Translations under genes and position numbers: made by a program | Assembly: GCA_036011085.1 (NCBI GenBank) | Contig: DASCMS010000104.1 | Location: 1 to 64,000, forward strand | DNA: 64,000 bases | Origin: UBA8231 sp036011085 | GTDB taxonomy: Bacteria; Latescibacterota; UBA2968; UBA8231 | Direction: 5' to 3' | The notes under the pieces: model-generated | Told to the model about the DNA's origin: nothing | Database searches by the model: none | Seen by the model: the letters and a program-made list of their open reading frames with translations, nothing else | Part shown: one piece after another, positions 1 to 8,028 of the stretch | Numbering within the stretch: the stretch's first letter is position 1 | Layout of the letters: each line of letters opens with the position of its first letter

Positions 1-1
1 T

Positions 2-223
2 TCGATCTTCAGTCACCTTCCCGTCACCGAGAAGTGGAATGCTTTCGGTCGCCTGGACGCGGTGAGTGACGACAGTGACGACACTACCGACCTGTTGATC
101 ATCGCGGGTCTCGACTACGTGGCGGCGAAGAACGTGCACATCATGCCCAACCTCTATGTCGGGCTGCCGGACGGGCCGGATCCGAACATTCAGGCAAGGG
201 GTACCGTTTTCTACAAGTTCTAA
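2..223 (+). CDS. C-terminal end of a beta-barrel outer-membrane (porin-like) protein, partial
   Basis: The reading frame is open from the window edge to a TAA at 221-223, giving about 73 residues of a C-terminus. Alternating hydrophobic and polar stretches (LLIIAGLDYVAAKN, IMPNLYVGLPDG) look like transmembrane beta strands with a short turn between them. The last residues, GTVFYKF, end in an aromatic Phe, the usual signal for insertion of outer-membrane barrels by the BAM machinery. The N-terminus and any substrate clue lie outside the window. A hairpin terminator follows 35 bp downstream, so this gene ends its transcript. It could be a porin or another outer-membrane barrel. Confidence 0.6.
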   Translation, partial: SIFSHLPVTEKWNAFGRLDAVSDDSDDTTDLLIIAGLDYVAAKNVHIMPNLYVGLPDGPDPNIQARGTVFYKF

Positions 224-258
224 GGCTGAACGTCTAGCCGGCATGTGCTGGCATTCAA

Positions 259-286
259 AAGGGTCGCCGGGTTCCCGGCGACCCTT
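259..286 (+). terminator. Rho-independent-type terminator hairpin
   Basis: A 13-bp perfect stem (AAGGGTCGCCGGG paired with CCCGGCGACCCTT) closes a very short loop and is followed by TCTTGTGT, a weak T-rich tail. It lies 35 bp after the stop codon of the porin-like gene and probably ends that transcript. Confidence 0.75.
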
Positions 287-406
287 CTTGTGTGCGATTG
301 GCAAGCCGGGCTTGACCGGGTTCATTTCAGAGAATTGCATTAGGCTCGATGATCGACAGGAATGACGCCGCCAGGACGAAATGGCACGATCATCAAGGTG
401 GAATGA

Positions 407-682
407 GATCGGAGAATCGAGTTCACCTTCGGTGACATGAACGTGTCGGTGAGCCTGACTGCTGTGGAAGGTCAGACCGAACCGCACCTGGTCCAGTCAG
501 ACATTGCGGATACGGCAGGCGGCCGGGTGTCGGGTCACCTCAACTGTCGCCCCTGCTGGATCTTCTTCCTGACCAACCTGAAGGCCGTCCTGGAGGGCAG
601 GGGAGATCTGCGGGGCGATGACCCGAAACGTGTCTCCTCCATGGAGGCGGGGTTCGTGCCGTTGTCGAAGTCGAGGATGTAG
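407..682 (+). pseudogene. Remnant of an SRPBCC (AHSA1/START-like) domain protein, N-terminus missing
   Basis: An open frame begins straight after an in-frame TGA at 404-406 and runs to TAG at 680-682. The translation carries the C-terminal hallmarks of SRPBCC/AHSA1 ligand-binding proteins: IEFTFGDMNVSVSLTAVEG, then HLVQ, GHLNC, CWIFFLTNLKAVLEG and DLRGDDPKRVSSMEAGF. The last helix (FLTNLKAVLEG) is typical of this family. The roughly 60 N-terminal residues expected are not visible upstream in any frame, and there is no ribosome binding site at the only ATG (437). The simplest reading is a decayed gene. A short truncated protein from ATG 437 (81 aa) is possible but unlikely to fold. The rest of the 224-842 interval holds no gene I recognise. 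Confidence 0.55.
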
Positions 683-798
683 CACCGGGTGCTGCGGGCC
701 ACACCCGTGGGTGCGGTAGAGGTCACAGTCCAGCGCGTGGAACGTGGCTGGCCTCTGTAGACTCGGCTGGTACACCGCTTGCGTGGATCACGATCGGC

Positions 799-826
799 TT
801 GCCGTCGGCAGGCCGAGTCGTATACT
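799..826 (+). promoter_or_regulatory. Candidate sigma70-type promoter for the small coiled-coil membrane protein
   Basis: TTGCCG (799-804) and TATACT (821-826) are separated by 16 bp and lie just upstream of the ATG at 843. The match is good for -10 and partial for -35. Assigned by eye only. Confidence 0.4.
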
Positions 827-842
827 ACGCGGAGACACACAG

Positions 843-1097
843 ATGGCCGATAAGCCTCTTACGCCGACATCACAGCCACCGGACGACATGCACTGGGGTT
901 TCACCTACCTGCGCGAAGATCTGCTGGACGTCCGACAGGACATACGGCGCCTGGACGACCGGATCGTGCGTCTGGACGACCGCATCGAGCGCTCCGAGGC
1001 ACGCCTGGCCGGACAGATCCGCTGGGTCCTCGGTATTGTCGTGATCATGTGGGTGTCGATGGTCGGTATGATCACCCCCCTGCTGCTCAAACTCTGA
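843..1097 (+). CDS. Small coiled-coil protein with C-terminal membrane anchor
   Basis: 84 residues. The start is ATG 843, preceded by GGAGACAC; upstream in-frame starts lack a binding site. Residues 20-60 are highly charged with a repeating RRLDDRI/RLDDRIERSEARL pattern, a short coiled coil built on 7-residue spacing. Residues 61-82 (WVLGIVVIMWVSMVGMITPLLL) form one transmembrane helix close to the C-terminus. This is the layout of a tail-anchored, oligomerising membrane protein of the DUF1640/CCDC90 type, but the family call is loose and no enzyme motif is present. It is monocistronic with its own likely promoter and converges on the leucine-rich-repeat gene, leaving only 3 bp between the two stops. 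Confidence 0.7.
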   Translation: MADKPLTPTSQPPDDMHWGFTYLREDLLDVRQDIRRLDDRIVRLDDRIERSEARLAGQIRWVLGIVVIMWVSMVGMITPLLLKL

Positions 1098-1100
1098 CGG

Positions 1101-1865
1101 TCAGAAACGGACGAAGGCCCCGCGGTCGATCAACGCCGGGATCACCGTGTCGCTGGCGTCGTCATCGAGATCGTTGCCCTCGAGCCAGACGTCGGTGAGG
1201 TCGGTCATGTCGAGCAGAACGGACAGATCGGTGATGTCGTTGTCGCGCAGGTTCAGCTGCTGCATGGCGGTAAGGCCGGACAGCCCTGAGATGTCATCGA
1301 TGGAATTGATGTTGAGGAAGAGAATCTCCATCGAAGTCAGCCCCGTCAGGTGGGTTACGCTGGTAAGGCCGGTGTTCTCCAGGTCGAGATTTCGCAGGGC
1401 GGTGGCCCCGGCCAGAGGCGAGAAGCTGCCGATCGAGTTGTCGCTGATGTCGAGGACTTCCAGCTTCTTCAGGCTCGACAACTGAGAGATGCTCGTGATT
1501 TGTGTGGACCGCAGATCGAGGTCGACGAGGCCGCGCATGAATTCCATACCTGACAGGTCGGCGATGCTGTCGGCAGCGACGTCGAGGGTGGTGATCGTCT
1601 CGAGGTCGAGGTGCAGCAGGTCGCCCGTCGGTTGCTGCAGAGCCGAACGGACCGCCACCCCCAGAAGCGAATCGGCAAAGGTGACGACGAAAGCGTCGGC
1701 GGTGACGGTGGCACCGCGGTCCTGGAGGGTCCGCACGTGCGTCGTGCGCGACAGCACGCTGAGAGGATTGCCGGCCAGGATGATGCTGCTGCCCGTGGTC
1801 AGGGCGGCGTTGTCGACCAGCGGCTCGATGTCCCGCACCTGATTGCTGGCCAGGGTCACCGACAC
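1101..1865 (-). CDS. Leucine-rich-repeat protein, C-terminal part (separated by a frameshift)
   Basis: The frame encodes about 250 residues of internalin/SDS22-type leucine-rich repeats with the pattern LxxLxxLxLxxNxIxxIxxL (for example LEVLDISDNSIGSFSPL, LNLRDNDITDLSVL). It ends in a short cap, DRGAFVRF. Its first codon overlaps the end of the neighbouring frame at 1856-2383. Joining the two restores an unbroken repeat (PLQDLR + NLVSVTLASNQ), so this is one gene split by a single-base deletion near 1868-1876. An independent start here is unlikely because there is no ribosome binding site and the first residues are mid-repeat. The repeats suggest an extracellular binding protein. No enzyme domain is seen. 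Confidence 0.75.
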   Translation of the reverse strand: MSVTLASNQVRDIEPLVDNAALTTGSSIILAGNPLSVLSRTTHVRTLQDRGATVTADAFVVTFADSLLGVAVRSALQQPTGDLLHLDLETITTLDVAADSIADLSGMEFMRGLVDLDLRSTQITSISQLSSLKKLEVLDISDNSIGSFSPLAGATALRNLDLENTGLTSVTHLTGLTSMEILFLNINSIDDISGLSGLTAMQQLNLRDNDITDLSVLLDMTDLTDVWLEGNDLDDDASDTVIPALIDRGAFVRF

Positions 1866-2383
1866 CAGGTTCGCAGGTCCTGCAGCGGACTTACGTCGAC
1901 GATGAGATTGTCTGTCAGGGACAGAGTCGTCAGGGACGTGAAGTGTTCGAGGCCGTCCAGCAGTGAGATGTTCAGACCGCTCAGATTGAGCGTCTGGATA
2001 TTTGCCACGTCCCCGGTGAGCAGGTCTCCCTCGGCGACGCCCACGAGGGTGCGCAGGGCGAATTCCACCGCGGGGTCGGCGAAGGCGACAGGTGTGCCGC
2101 TGCGTGTGACCGTGTCGGCGGGATCGACATAGACTGTGTCAACAAAGGTCAGAGTGACCGTGTCGGTCAGGACCAGCGTGTCGGCGGCGACGACGATCGT
2201 ATCGCGGACGACGACGACGATGGTGTCGGCCAGGTCGGGGTCCCCGGACTGGCCGAACTGATCACCGAAGAGGAAGAAGTCGTCGAAGTCAACGACGCCG
2301 TCCCGATTGATGTCGGCGGACAGGGCCAGCGCCGGAAGGGCCGGCAGCAGGAGCACGAAGGCGAGCAGGAGAGTGCGTCTCAC
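1856..2383 (-). CDS. Secreted dockerin-like/leucine-rich-repeat protein, N-terminal part (frameshifted)
   Basis: This is the 5' half of the same gene, with GTG start at 2383. Residues 1-20 are a signal peptide (RRTLLLAFVLLLPALPALA). It is followed at about 23-43 by a dockerin-like calcium loop, DINRDGVVDFDDFFLFGDQFG, a signature common in secreted proteins of Latescibacteria/Poribacteria-like genomes. A Thr/Asp/Val-rich linker comes next, with the DTIVV/DTLVL/DTVTL unit repeated several times, and then the first leucine-rich repeats. The frame dies at TGA 1856-1858 just after PLQDLRTW. One extra base there would continue into the downstream repeat frame. Whether the deletion is real or an assembly error cannot be told from sequence. 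Role inferred: cell-surface or secreted binding protein. Confidence 0.7.
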   Translation of the reverse strand: MRRTLLLAFVLLLPALPALALSADINRDGVVDFDDFFLFGDQFGQSGDPDLADTIVVVVRDTIVVAADTLVLTDTVTLTFVDTVYVDPADTVTRSGTPVAFADPAVEFALRTLVGVAEGDLLTGDVANIQTLNLSGLNISLLDGLEHFTSLTTLSLTDNLIVDVSPLQDLRTWCR

Positions 2384-2436
2384 CCTGCCAAGATGACAAG
2401 GTGGGCGGGATTCCACAAGCCGTGCGGCGATCGGCT

Positions 2437-3195
2437 TTACCTGTACTGATCGAGATCGCCGCGAAACTCCATCCCCAGGACCTCTCGAGTGCGGACGACG
2501 TTGCAGAACGCCTCGGCCTCTTTCGGGCCGGCGGTGTGCAGCACCTCGAAGCCGAGGCCCTGGATTTCGGCGGCCAGACGACAGGCTTCGGCCAGATCGT
2601 GGCGGCAGACCCAGCCCGTGCTCCAGTTGCCAGCCAGCGGTTTGCGGTACTTGCTCAGCCCCAGACGGCTGTCGACGATGGAGCAGGGGCGAAGCACGAC
2701 GAGGGACATGCCGTGGGCATCGTGGAACTGGCGGCACATCTCCTCCTGCAGTCGCTTGGTGACGGCGTACAGGCCGCCATCGGGACGACGCCTGTCAGCA
2801 TCGAAGAACTCGCCCGCCGGATGTTCCACCTGGCAGGAGCCCACGTGCACGACGCGGCCGATGTCCCGTTCACGTGCCGCCTCGAGGACGTTCCACAGTC
2901 CCTTCAGATTGATCAGCCAGGGCGCGTCACTGTCGATGCCGTAGCCGCCTCGCTGACCCCCGAGTACGGCGGTATGGATGACGGCATCGATACCCGCCAA
3001 CGCCGCGTCGACGCTGGCGTAGTCAGCGATGTCGCCGTGGACGGTGTCGTCGCCCTGCCAATCCCCGTCGAGATCGCTGAGTCCCTCCCAGGCGGTCTCG
3101 GCGTAGTCGATGGCGCGCACGTGATGGCGGTTCCGCAGGTTCTCAAGGACCGCGCGACCGACCCAGCCGGCGGCACCAAACACGGCGATATTCAT
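2437..3195 (-). CDS. NAD(P)-dependent epimerase/dehydratase (extended SDR)
   Basis: 252 residues. The Rossmann nucleotide motif GAAGWVG is at residues 8-14 and the extended-SDR catalytic pair YAVTK at about 143-147. These are typical of sugar-nucleotide epimerases/dehydratases and related NAD-dependent oxidoreductases. The protein is shorter than classical GalE-type enzymes (310-340 aa), like many members of genes found in sugar-catabolic islands. The start ATG 3195 has a good AGGTGAGG site. It lies 15 bp downstream of the DUF5916 gene on the same strand, so the two are probably co-transcribed. Substrate unknown. Two similar short epimerases occur at 25147 and 25872. Confidence 0.85.
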   Translation of the reverse strand: MNIAVFGAAGWVGRAVLENLRNRHHVRAIDYAETAWEGLSDLDGDWQGDDTVHGDIADYASVDAALAGIDAVIHTAVLGGQRGGYGIDSDAPWLINLKGLWNVLEAARERDIGRVVHVGSCQVEHPAGEFFDADRRRPDGGLYAVTKRLQEEMCRQFHDAHGMSLVVLRPCSIVDSRLGLSKYRKPLAGNWSTGWVCRHDLAEACRLAAEIQGLGFEVLHTAGPKEAEAFCNVVRTREVLGMEFRGDLDQYR

Positions 3196-3210
3196 GGGTT
3201 CCTCACCTAT

Positions 3211-5538
3211 TCATCGGTTCCAGAAGTGGGCCACCTTGACCTGCAGGGAGCGGCTGCGCTGATGCAGTGAGCCCTCCGTGTCCCAGGCCTGGTTGTAGAC
3301 CAGGAACAGGTCGCTGCCTGGCCGGTAACGGTAGTTGAGCAGGAAGTTGCCACCCACCAGTTCGTCCTTGCTGTTCCACTGCACCAGCCCGCGGACGAAG
3401 AAGTCGGGGGAGAAGGAGTAGAGCAGGCGGTTGCTCAGGCGATTCGTCGTGAAATCTCCGGCGGGCAGATTGACGCGGTTGACTTCGTAGTCGGTCTCAA
3501 CCGTCAGGCGGCCGTTGACCTTGAGGCCGACGCCGGTCGAGAGGCGATGCCGCGTGCCGTTGAAGAACTGGCCGGTCTCCGCCGAGGCGTCACCGGAGAT
3601 ACGCCGCGAGTCGTTGGGGAAGAGATTGAGTCCGATGCTGGTGAACCGATGGTCTCCGGCCGGTACTTCGATCTCCTCGTGGATGTCGAAGGGTTCGTCG
3701 AGCCGTTCGAAGCGGTCACGCAGTCGCAGGCCGATCCAGTCTCCCACCTCGAGGTTGGTGAAGAAGGAGAATTCCAGATCGCGCGACTGCAGCGTGCCGC
3801 CCTGGTCCATCAGGTAGGTCAACCGTGGACCGAAGGACAGCTGGCGGATCCAGGGGGTGGAGGGGCGGGGCCGGTAGCGGAAGGCGGTCTTGATGCGCCG
3901 GCTGTCGTCGCGAGGTACGAAGCCGATCTCCGGATTGAAGTTCTCCTGCACGTCCAGATAGGACAGCTGCGTCTCCGTATCACCGGCACGATGTTCGAGG
4001 GAGACCAGGCCCGCCATGTCCTCACCCTCCAGATCGGGAGACCAGGTACGGGCAAGAAAGCTGCGGACGTTGAGGGCCGCATCGAGGAGTGACAGGTTCA
4101 TGTCGGCGCCAAGGGCGCGATTGTAGCCACTCTCCTCGCCCGGATCGCGATTCAGCGCGATGATGCCAACACTGGATCTGGCCAATACATCGCGTCGCAC
4201 ACGGATGACGGAGAAGTTGGCGCGTTTCGCATCCAGCGTGTCCAGCACGTCCACGTCGACCGTGTCGAGGATGATGCTCCCGGCCAACCGGTCATCCTCG
4301 TCGTCGAGCAGCAGGCCCGAGTCCGTGACGAAGCGTTCTTCCTCCTCCTCGTCGACGAAGGTGGCCGCTTCGGTGGTCATATTGAGCAGCCCGAGTTCCC
4401 AGGCCCCGAGGCGGCCGGTGACCTTGCTGCCGAAGAGCACGGGCAGGTCATGTCCGTCCTGGATACCGATCCGACGGCTGTAGAACAGCAGCGTCGCAGG
4501 GCTGATGCTGCCGCCTCGACGGGACACACGCTCACCGAAGTCGAAGACGCTGGCGCCCTCGAGGAAGAAGCCGCGCTTTTCCGGGAAGAACAGGCTGAAA
4601 CGCGTGAGGTTGACCTGCTCCTGATCGGCTTCCACCTGACCGAAGTCGGTCTTGTAGGTGAAGTCGCTGGTGAGGCTGGGCGTGAGGCCGTACTTGAGGT
4701 CGAATCCGGAGTTGAATTCGTTGCTCACACCGGTATCGAGGGCGGACAGATCGCGCTCGCTCGCCGTCTGCGCATAGGGCACGATCTCGAAGGGCGTGGT
4801 CGCCCGCAGGGCTCCCAGGCCATGCAACGTCGCCAGTCTCGACGTCCGGTAGGCGCCGCCGAAGCCGTACTCCTGAGGGGAGGGGGACAGAAAGACCTCT
4901 TCATTCTTGCGCCGGATCGTGCGCCCCAGGTTGATACCCCACACGGTCTCGTCCTGTTCGGCGTAGCGCAGCTGGTCGAAGGGGATGGCCATCTCAGCGC
5001 TCCAGCCAGCACTGTCCCGCCTCGCCTTGCAGGCCCAGACACAGTCCCAGGCTTCGTTGCTGTTGCGCCCTTCGTTGGAGAGTCTGGCTTCGCGCTGGGC
5101 GCCGTAAGGATTGGTACCGAAATAGAAGCCACTGCGGCCATCGTTGTAGGTGTCCAACACGAGCACGACGTTGTCGTCATCGCCCAGGTCGGCGTCGCGG
5201 CGCATGTGGCTGGCCACGATCCGGTCGGGTTCAGACTCCAGGCAACGGAAAGCGACGTAGAGCTGCTCGTCGTCGAACAGGAGGCGGACCTCGGTGCGCT
5301 CGGAGGCAGGGGCGCCCTCCACGGGATCACGCTGCAGGAAGGAGGTGACGACTGTGGCCTGCTCCCAGACCGCGTCATCGAGGTTGCCGTCGATCTTCGG
5401 TGGTGTGCTGTGGACTCTGGCGGCGGCGATGGCCGGCGTCTGCTGAGCCAGCAGTGCAGCCGGGGGCCATACGGACTGGCATGCCATCGCCGTACACAGA
5501 ATCAGGAGATGGTGTGGGCGCAATCTGGGGATTCTCAT
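3211..5538 (-). CDS. DUF5916 outer-membrane protein with N-terminal CBM9-like domain
   Basis: 775 residues. An N-terminal signal sequence (to about residue 31, AALLAQQ) is followed by a carbohydrate-binding family 9-like fold, recognisable by PKIDGNLDDAVWEQA, LYVAFRC, DDNVVLVLDTYNDGRSGFYF and WSAEMAIPFDQLRY. The C-terminal two thirds match the DUF5916 beta-barrel region, including the very characteristic FFPEKRGFFLEGASVFDFG near residue 320 and many amphipathic strands through to the C-terminus (FWNR). Members are thought to be outer-membrane proteins, often next to carbohydrate or metal-related genes; the exact function is not established. The downstream epimerase gene follows after 15 bp. 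A terminator at 5561-5594 separates it from the small Cys-rich gene upstream, so it needs its own promoter within 5539-5560 or readthrough. Confidence 0.85.
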   Translation of the reverse strand: MRIPRLRPHHLLILCTAMACQSVWPPAALLAQQTPAIAAARVHSTPPKIDGNLDDAVWEQATVVTSFLQRDPVEGAPASERTEVRLLFDDEQLYVAFRCLESEPDRIVASHMRRDADLGDDDNVVLVLDTYNDGRSGFYFGTNPYGAQREARLSNEGRNSNEAWDCVWACKARRDSAGWSAEMAIPFDQLRYAEQDETVWGINLGRTIRRKNEEVFLSPSPQEYGFGGAYRTSRLATLHGLGALRATTPFEIVPYAQTASERDLSALDTGVSNEFNSGFDLKYGLTPSLTSDFTYKTDFGQVEADQEQVNLTRFSLFFPEKRGFFLEGASVFDFGERVSRRGGSISPATLLFYSRRIGIQDGHDLPVLFGSKVTGRLGAWELGLLNMTTEAATFVDEEEEERFVTDSGLLLDDEDDRLAGSIILDTVDVDVLDTLDAKRANFSVIRVRRDVLARSSVGIIALNRDPGEESGYNRALGADMNLSLLDAALNVRSFLARTWSPDLEGEDMAGLVSLEHRAGDTETQLSYLDVQENFNPEIGFVPRDDSRRIKTAFRYRPRPSTPWIRQLSFGPRLTYLMDQGGTLQSRDLEFSFFTNLEVGDWIGLRLRDRFERLDEPFDIHEEIEVPAGDHRFTSIGLNLFPNDSRRISGDASAETGQFFNGTRHRLSTGVGLKVNGRLTVETDYEVNRVNLPAGDFTTNRLSNRLLYSFSPDFFVRGLVQWNSKDELVGGNFLLNYRYRPGSDLFLVYNQAWDTEGSLHQRSRSLQVKVAHFWNR

Positions 5539-5560
5539 CTGTTGAGGGGGCTTAACGAGA

Positions 5561-5594
5561 AAAGCCCCCGGATCCAGAGAGATCCGGGGGCTTT
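5561..5594 (-). terminator. Strong intrinsic terminator after the Cys-rich small gene
   Basis: A 14-bp perfect inverted repeat (AAAGCCCCCGGATC / GATCCGGGGGCTTT) with a 6-nt loop is followed on the minus strand by TTTTCTCG. It starts 23 bp past the stop of the small secreted protein at 5617-5829. Confidence 0.85.
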
Positions 5595-5616
5595 CGTCTG
5601 TATCTGGCCTGTTACC

Positions 5617-5829
5617 CTAAATGCTGGCGTCCTTGCTGGTGGGACAGGACGACGCCTTTTCCGTCGGGCAGGCGGCTGCCGCCTCAACGGGGCAGACCTT
5701 GGCGCTGTCACAGTCAACTGCCTCAGCGGCGGTGATACTGGCGTGCAACTGCGTGGCGCCGACACCCAGGCCGACAGCCAGGGACACACCGAGAATGGCA
5801 CCGAAGACCGATTTACGAAGATTCTGCAT
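5617..5829 (-). CDS. Small secreted Cys-rich protein, unrecognised family
   Basis: 70 residues, with ATG at 5829 preceded by a perfect AGGAGGT site 9 nt upstream, one of the strongest in the window. Residues 1-30 form a signal peptide or N-terminal membrane segment (KSVFGAILGVSLAVGLGVGATQLHA). The mature part carries four cysteines, three of them in a repeating CP-x-E/S pattern: VCPVEAAAACPTEKASSCPTSK, plus an earlier DCD. The Cys-Pro repeats could bind metal or form disulfides in the periplasm. The gene has its own strong terminator (5561-5594), which argues for high expression as a single-gene transcript. I do not recognise a family, and the protein is too short to assign a function. Confidence 0.75.
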   Translation of the reverse strand: MQNLRKSVFGAILGVSLAVGLGVGATQLHASITAAEAVDCDSAKVCPVEAAAACPTEKASSCPTSKDASI

Positions 5830-5891
5830 GGGGCAATTACCTCCTGATGGGCTTGATTCCTCCCCGAGTATGTCAAACGGGGGAGCCTGAG

Positions 5892-6461
5892 TCAAGCCCC
5901 GCGGGTCACTTTGCATGCCTCGGCTAGAAAGGCCAGATCCGACGGGGTCACGTCGAATTCGGCAGATTCGCCCACGGGGCGTAACACGGAGCTCACCTCC
6001 CACTCGCTCTCCGTCTCCTGCGCCTCTGGGTGGTGCTCGAGAGCCAAGGTGGCGTAGATCAGCTGAAAAAAGTCGGGGTGGGCATAGGGGTGGCCTGCCG
6101 GCGCGGGCACCAGGTGGTGGAAGTGCATGAACCCGAGCCGATGCGGCGGGGCGATGGACCAGCCGGTCTCCTCGAGAATCTCGCGTCGCAGGGTCTGCTC
6201 CAGCGTCTCGCCGATCTCGCGGCGCCCACCGGGCGTCAGGTGGAAGGTGCCGTCTGAGCTCTCCACCACACAGACCTGGTCGTCCCGCAGCAGGACACCG
6301 CGCACCGAGGTGATCAGGTCCAGGGGTGGATGGTCCGGGGTGAAATAACTGGAGATCGCCATCGGCATGGTGCCGTTCGCCCAAGCTGCCTGACCGACAG
6401 CGACGGGGCTGCGTCCGGCGAGAAACTCGACGACATCGGCCCGTGATACGGGTTCGCTCAT
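5892..6461 (-). CDS. Nudix hydrolase
   Basis: 189 residues. The Nudix box is complete at about residues 78-100: GGRREIGETLEQTLRREILEETG, which fits GX5EX7REUXEEXGU with the metal-binding REILEE core. Nudix enzymes hydrolyse nucleoside diphosphates linked to another moiety, for example ADP-ribose, oxidised dNTPs or NDP-sugars; the substrate cannot be read here. An N-terminal extension of about 45 residues precedes the Nudix fold. The gene ends 62 bp upstream of the small Cys-rich gene and is divergent from the glycosidase-like gene at 6590, with 128 bp between them. Confidence 0.9.
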   Translation of the reverse strand: MSEPVSRADVVEFLAGRSPVAVGQAAWANGTMPMAISSYFTPDHPPLDLITSVRGVLLRDDQVCVVESSDGTFHLTPGGRREIGETLEQTLRREILEETGWSIAPPHRLGFMHFHHLVPAPAGHPYAHPDFFQLIYATLALEHHPEAQETESEWEVSSVLRPVGESAEFDVTPSDLAFLAEACKVTRGA

Positions 6462-6589
6462 GAAATGCCTCCCAGTCCAATGGACAGGGCGTCATATTCG
6501 TGATCCTGCCGGGCCCTGGTCAAGCAGAGACTGGCCCGCAGGCCGACTGAGGCATTAACTCACACAAACAGACAACCGATGGAGTCATT

Positions 6590-7987
6590 TTGAAATCGAT
6601 CCTCTTCTTCGACGATTTTCTCATTCATCGTGGTGCCCACGTGGAGCGTCGGTTCCACACGCCGCAGTGGCAGGAGGAGTTCGCCTATACCGATCGCAGT
6701 TCACCCTACGGTATGGGTTATGCGAGCGTCGTGGCAGCCCCGGGAGGGGGGTACTATCTGTACTATGTATGCCTCTCCGGCGAAGAGACCAGCGACGAAC
6801 ATGGTTCGACCATCGTCTGTATGGCAACAAGTGACGATGGATTCACCTGGGAACCGATGCCTACCGGGGTCGCGCCGGATGGACTGCCCGAGCACGTGTT
6901 GCTGTCCGGCTCACCCAAACCTGCCGGCTGGTGGGTGGTACGGGATACCAACCCGGACACCCAGGAAGGCCGCTACCTGACGACGAATTCGCCCATCCTG
7001 CGTGATCCGACGGGTTCGGGTCTGGTGGAGGTGCCGTCCGTCCTGCTCGATTCTGCTGACGGGCGTACCTGGAACGTGATTCCGGGTGCTGAGTTTCTGC
7101 CCCATCACAGTGACACCTGCAATTGTCTCGTCTACAATCCGATCAAGAACCGCTACCAGATCACGATTCGACGGCGGTGGGGCGAGCGCCGGGTGTTCCA
7201 GGTGGAGAGCGCCGACCTGACGGAGTGGACGGCGCCGCACCCGGTGCTGCATCCGTCACCCATCGACCCTCCGTCGACACATTTCTACGGCATGCCGCAG
7301 TTCTACATGCCGTCGGCCGGATTGTTCGTCGGGTTTCTGTGGCTGCAGCACATGCCGTACAACGACATCATGGGCGGACCGGTTACCACCGAATACGCCT
7401 ACTCCTACGACGGTGATCTGTGGAACCGTACGCACACGGTGGCGATGCCGCGCAGAGAGCCGGGCTGTTTCGGCGCCGGATCGATGTATGGCACGGCCAT
7501 GGTCGAGCGTGAGGCGGACACGATCGTCTATGCCGTCGCCCGGGTGGAAGAGCATCACGCGATCCCCCGCATCATCGAGAGCGGCAAGCAGAGCGCCGTG
7601 CTGCTTTCGGGGACCCTGAGAAAGCATGGCTTCGTGGGGCTGGTCTCTGACCGTGGCCGGGGAGAGATCACGACGGAGTGTCTGCGCCTCGATCGCCCCG
7701 AGATCACGATCAACGTCAACGCGCCACTGGGCGGTGTGCGCGTACAACTCTGCGACACCGGCTATCGTCCGTTGCCAGGCTGTACCTATGCGGATTGCCG
7801 CGAGATCCAGGGCGACCACCTGAGTGCTGATGTCGTGTGGGGAGACGGGGTGGCCTTCCGGGAGATTGTCGCAGGCAGTCAGTGGCTGAGAATTCAGGTT
7901 GAGCTAGAGCATGCCGAGATATTCAGCATCGACACTGAGTGTGCCGTGGCCATAAACCCCAAGGCCCCGGTTCGGCGCGACCTGTAG
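6590..7987 (+). CDS. Glycosidase-like five-bladed beta-propeller protein
   Basis: 465 residues, with TTG start at 6590 preceded by GGAG five bases upstream. There is no signal peptide. The sequence shows recurrent beta-propeller blade elements (GGYYLYYVCLSG, TIVCMATSDDGFTWEPM, YAYSYDGDLWNRTH) like those of family 32/43/68-type glycosidases and sialidase-like proteins, followed by a beta-sandwich-like C-terminal part. Acidic residues near the start (FFDDFLI) and later could be catalytic, but I cannot assign the nucleophile/acid pair, so activity is not proven. The UroD-like gene begins 41 bp downstream on the same strand, suggesting co-transcription. Probably cytoplasmic processing of a sugar-containing substrate. 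Confidence 0.6.
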   Translation: MKSILFFDDFLIHRGAHVERRFHTPQWQEEFAYTDRSSPYGMGYASVVAAPGGGYYLYYVCLSGEETSDEHGSTIVCMATSDDGFTWEPMPTGVAPDGLPEHVLLSGSPKPAGWWVVRDTNPDTQEGRYLTTNSPILRDPTGSGLVEVPSVLLDSADGRTWNVIPGAEFLPHHSDTCNCLVYNPIKNRYQITIRRRWGERRVFQVESADLTEWTAPHPVLHPSPIDPPSTHFYGMPQFYMPSAGLFVGFLWLQHMPYNDIMGGPVTTEYAYSYDGDLWNRTHTVAMPRREPGCFGAGSMYGTAMVEREADTIVYAVARVEEHHAIPRIIESGKQSAVLLSGTLRKHGFVGLVSDRGRGEITTECLRLDRPEITINVNAPLGGVRVQLCDTGYRPLPGCTYADCREIQGDHLSADVVWGDGVAFREIVAGSQWLRIQVELEHAEIFSIDTECAVAINPKAPVRRDL

Positions 7988-8028
7988 GCGAGGGGACTGC
8001 TGCAAGGATCCAGCGAGGGAGGAAGTCG

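Noticed and set aside
4450..5847. Long open frame opposite the DUF5916 gene (465 codons)
   Set aside because: It is a high-GC antisense shadow of a clear coding gene and has no recognisable domain.
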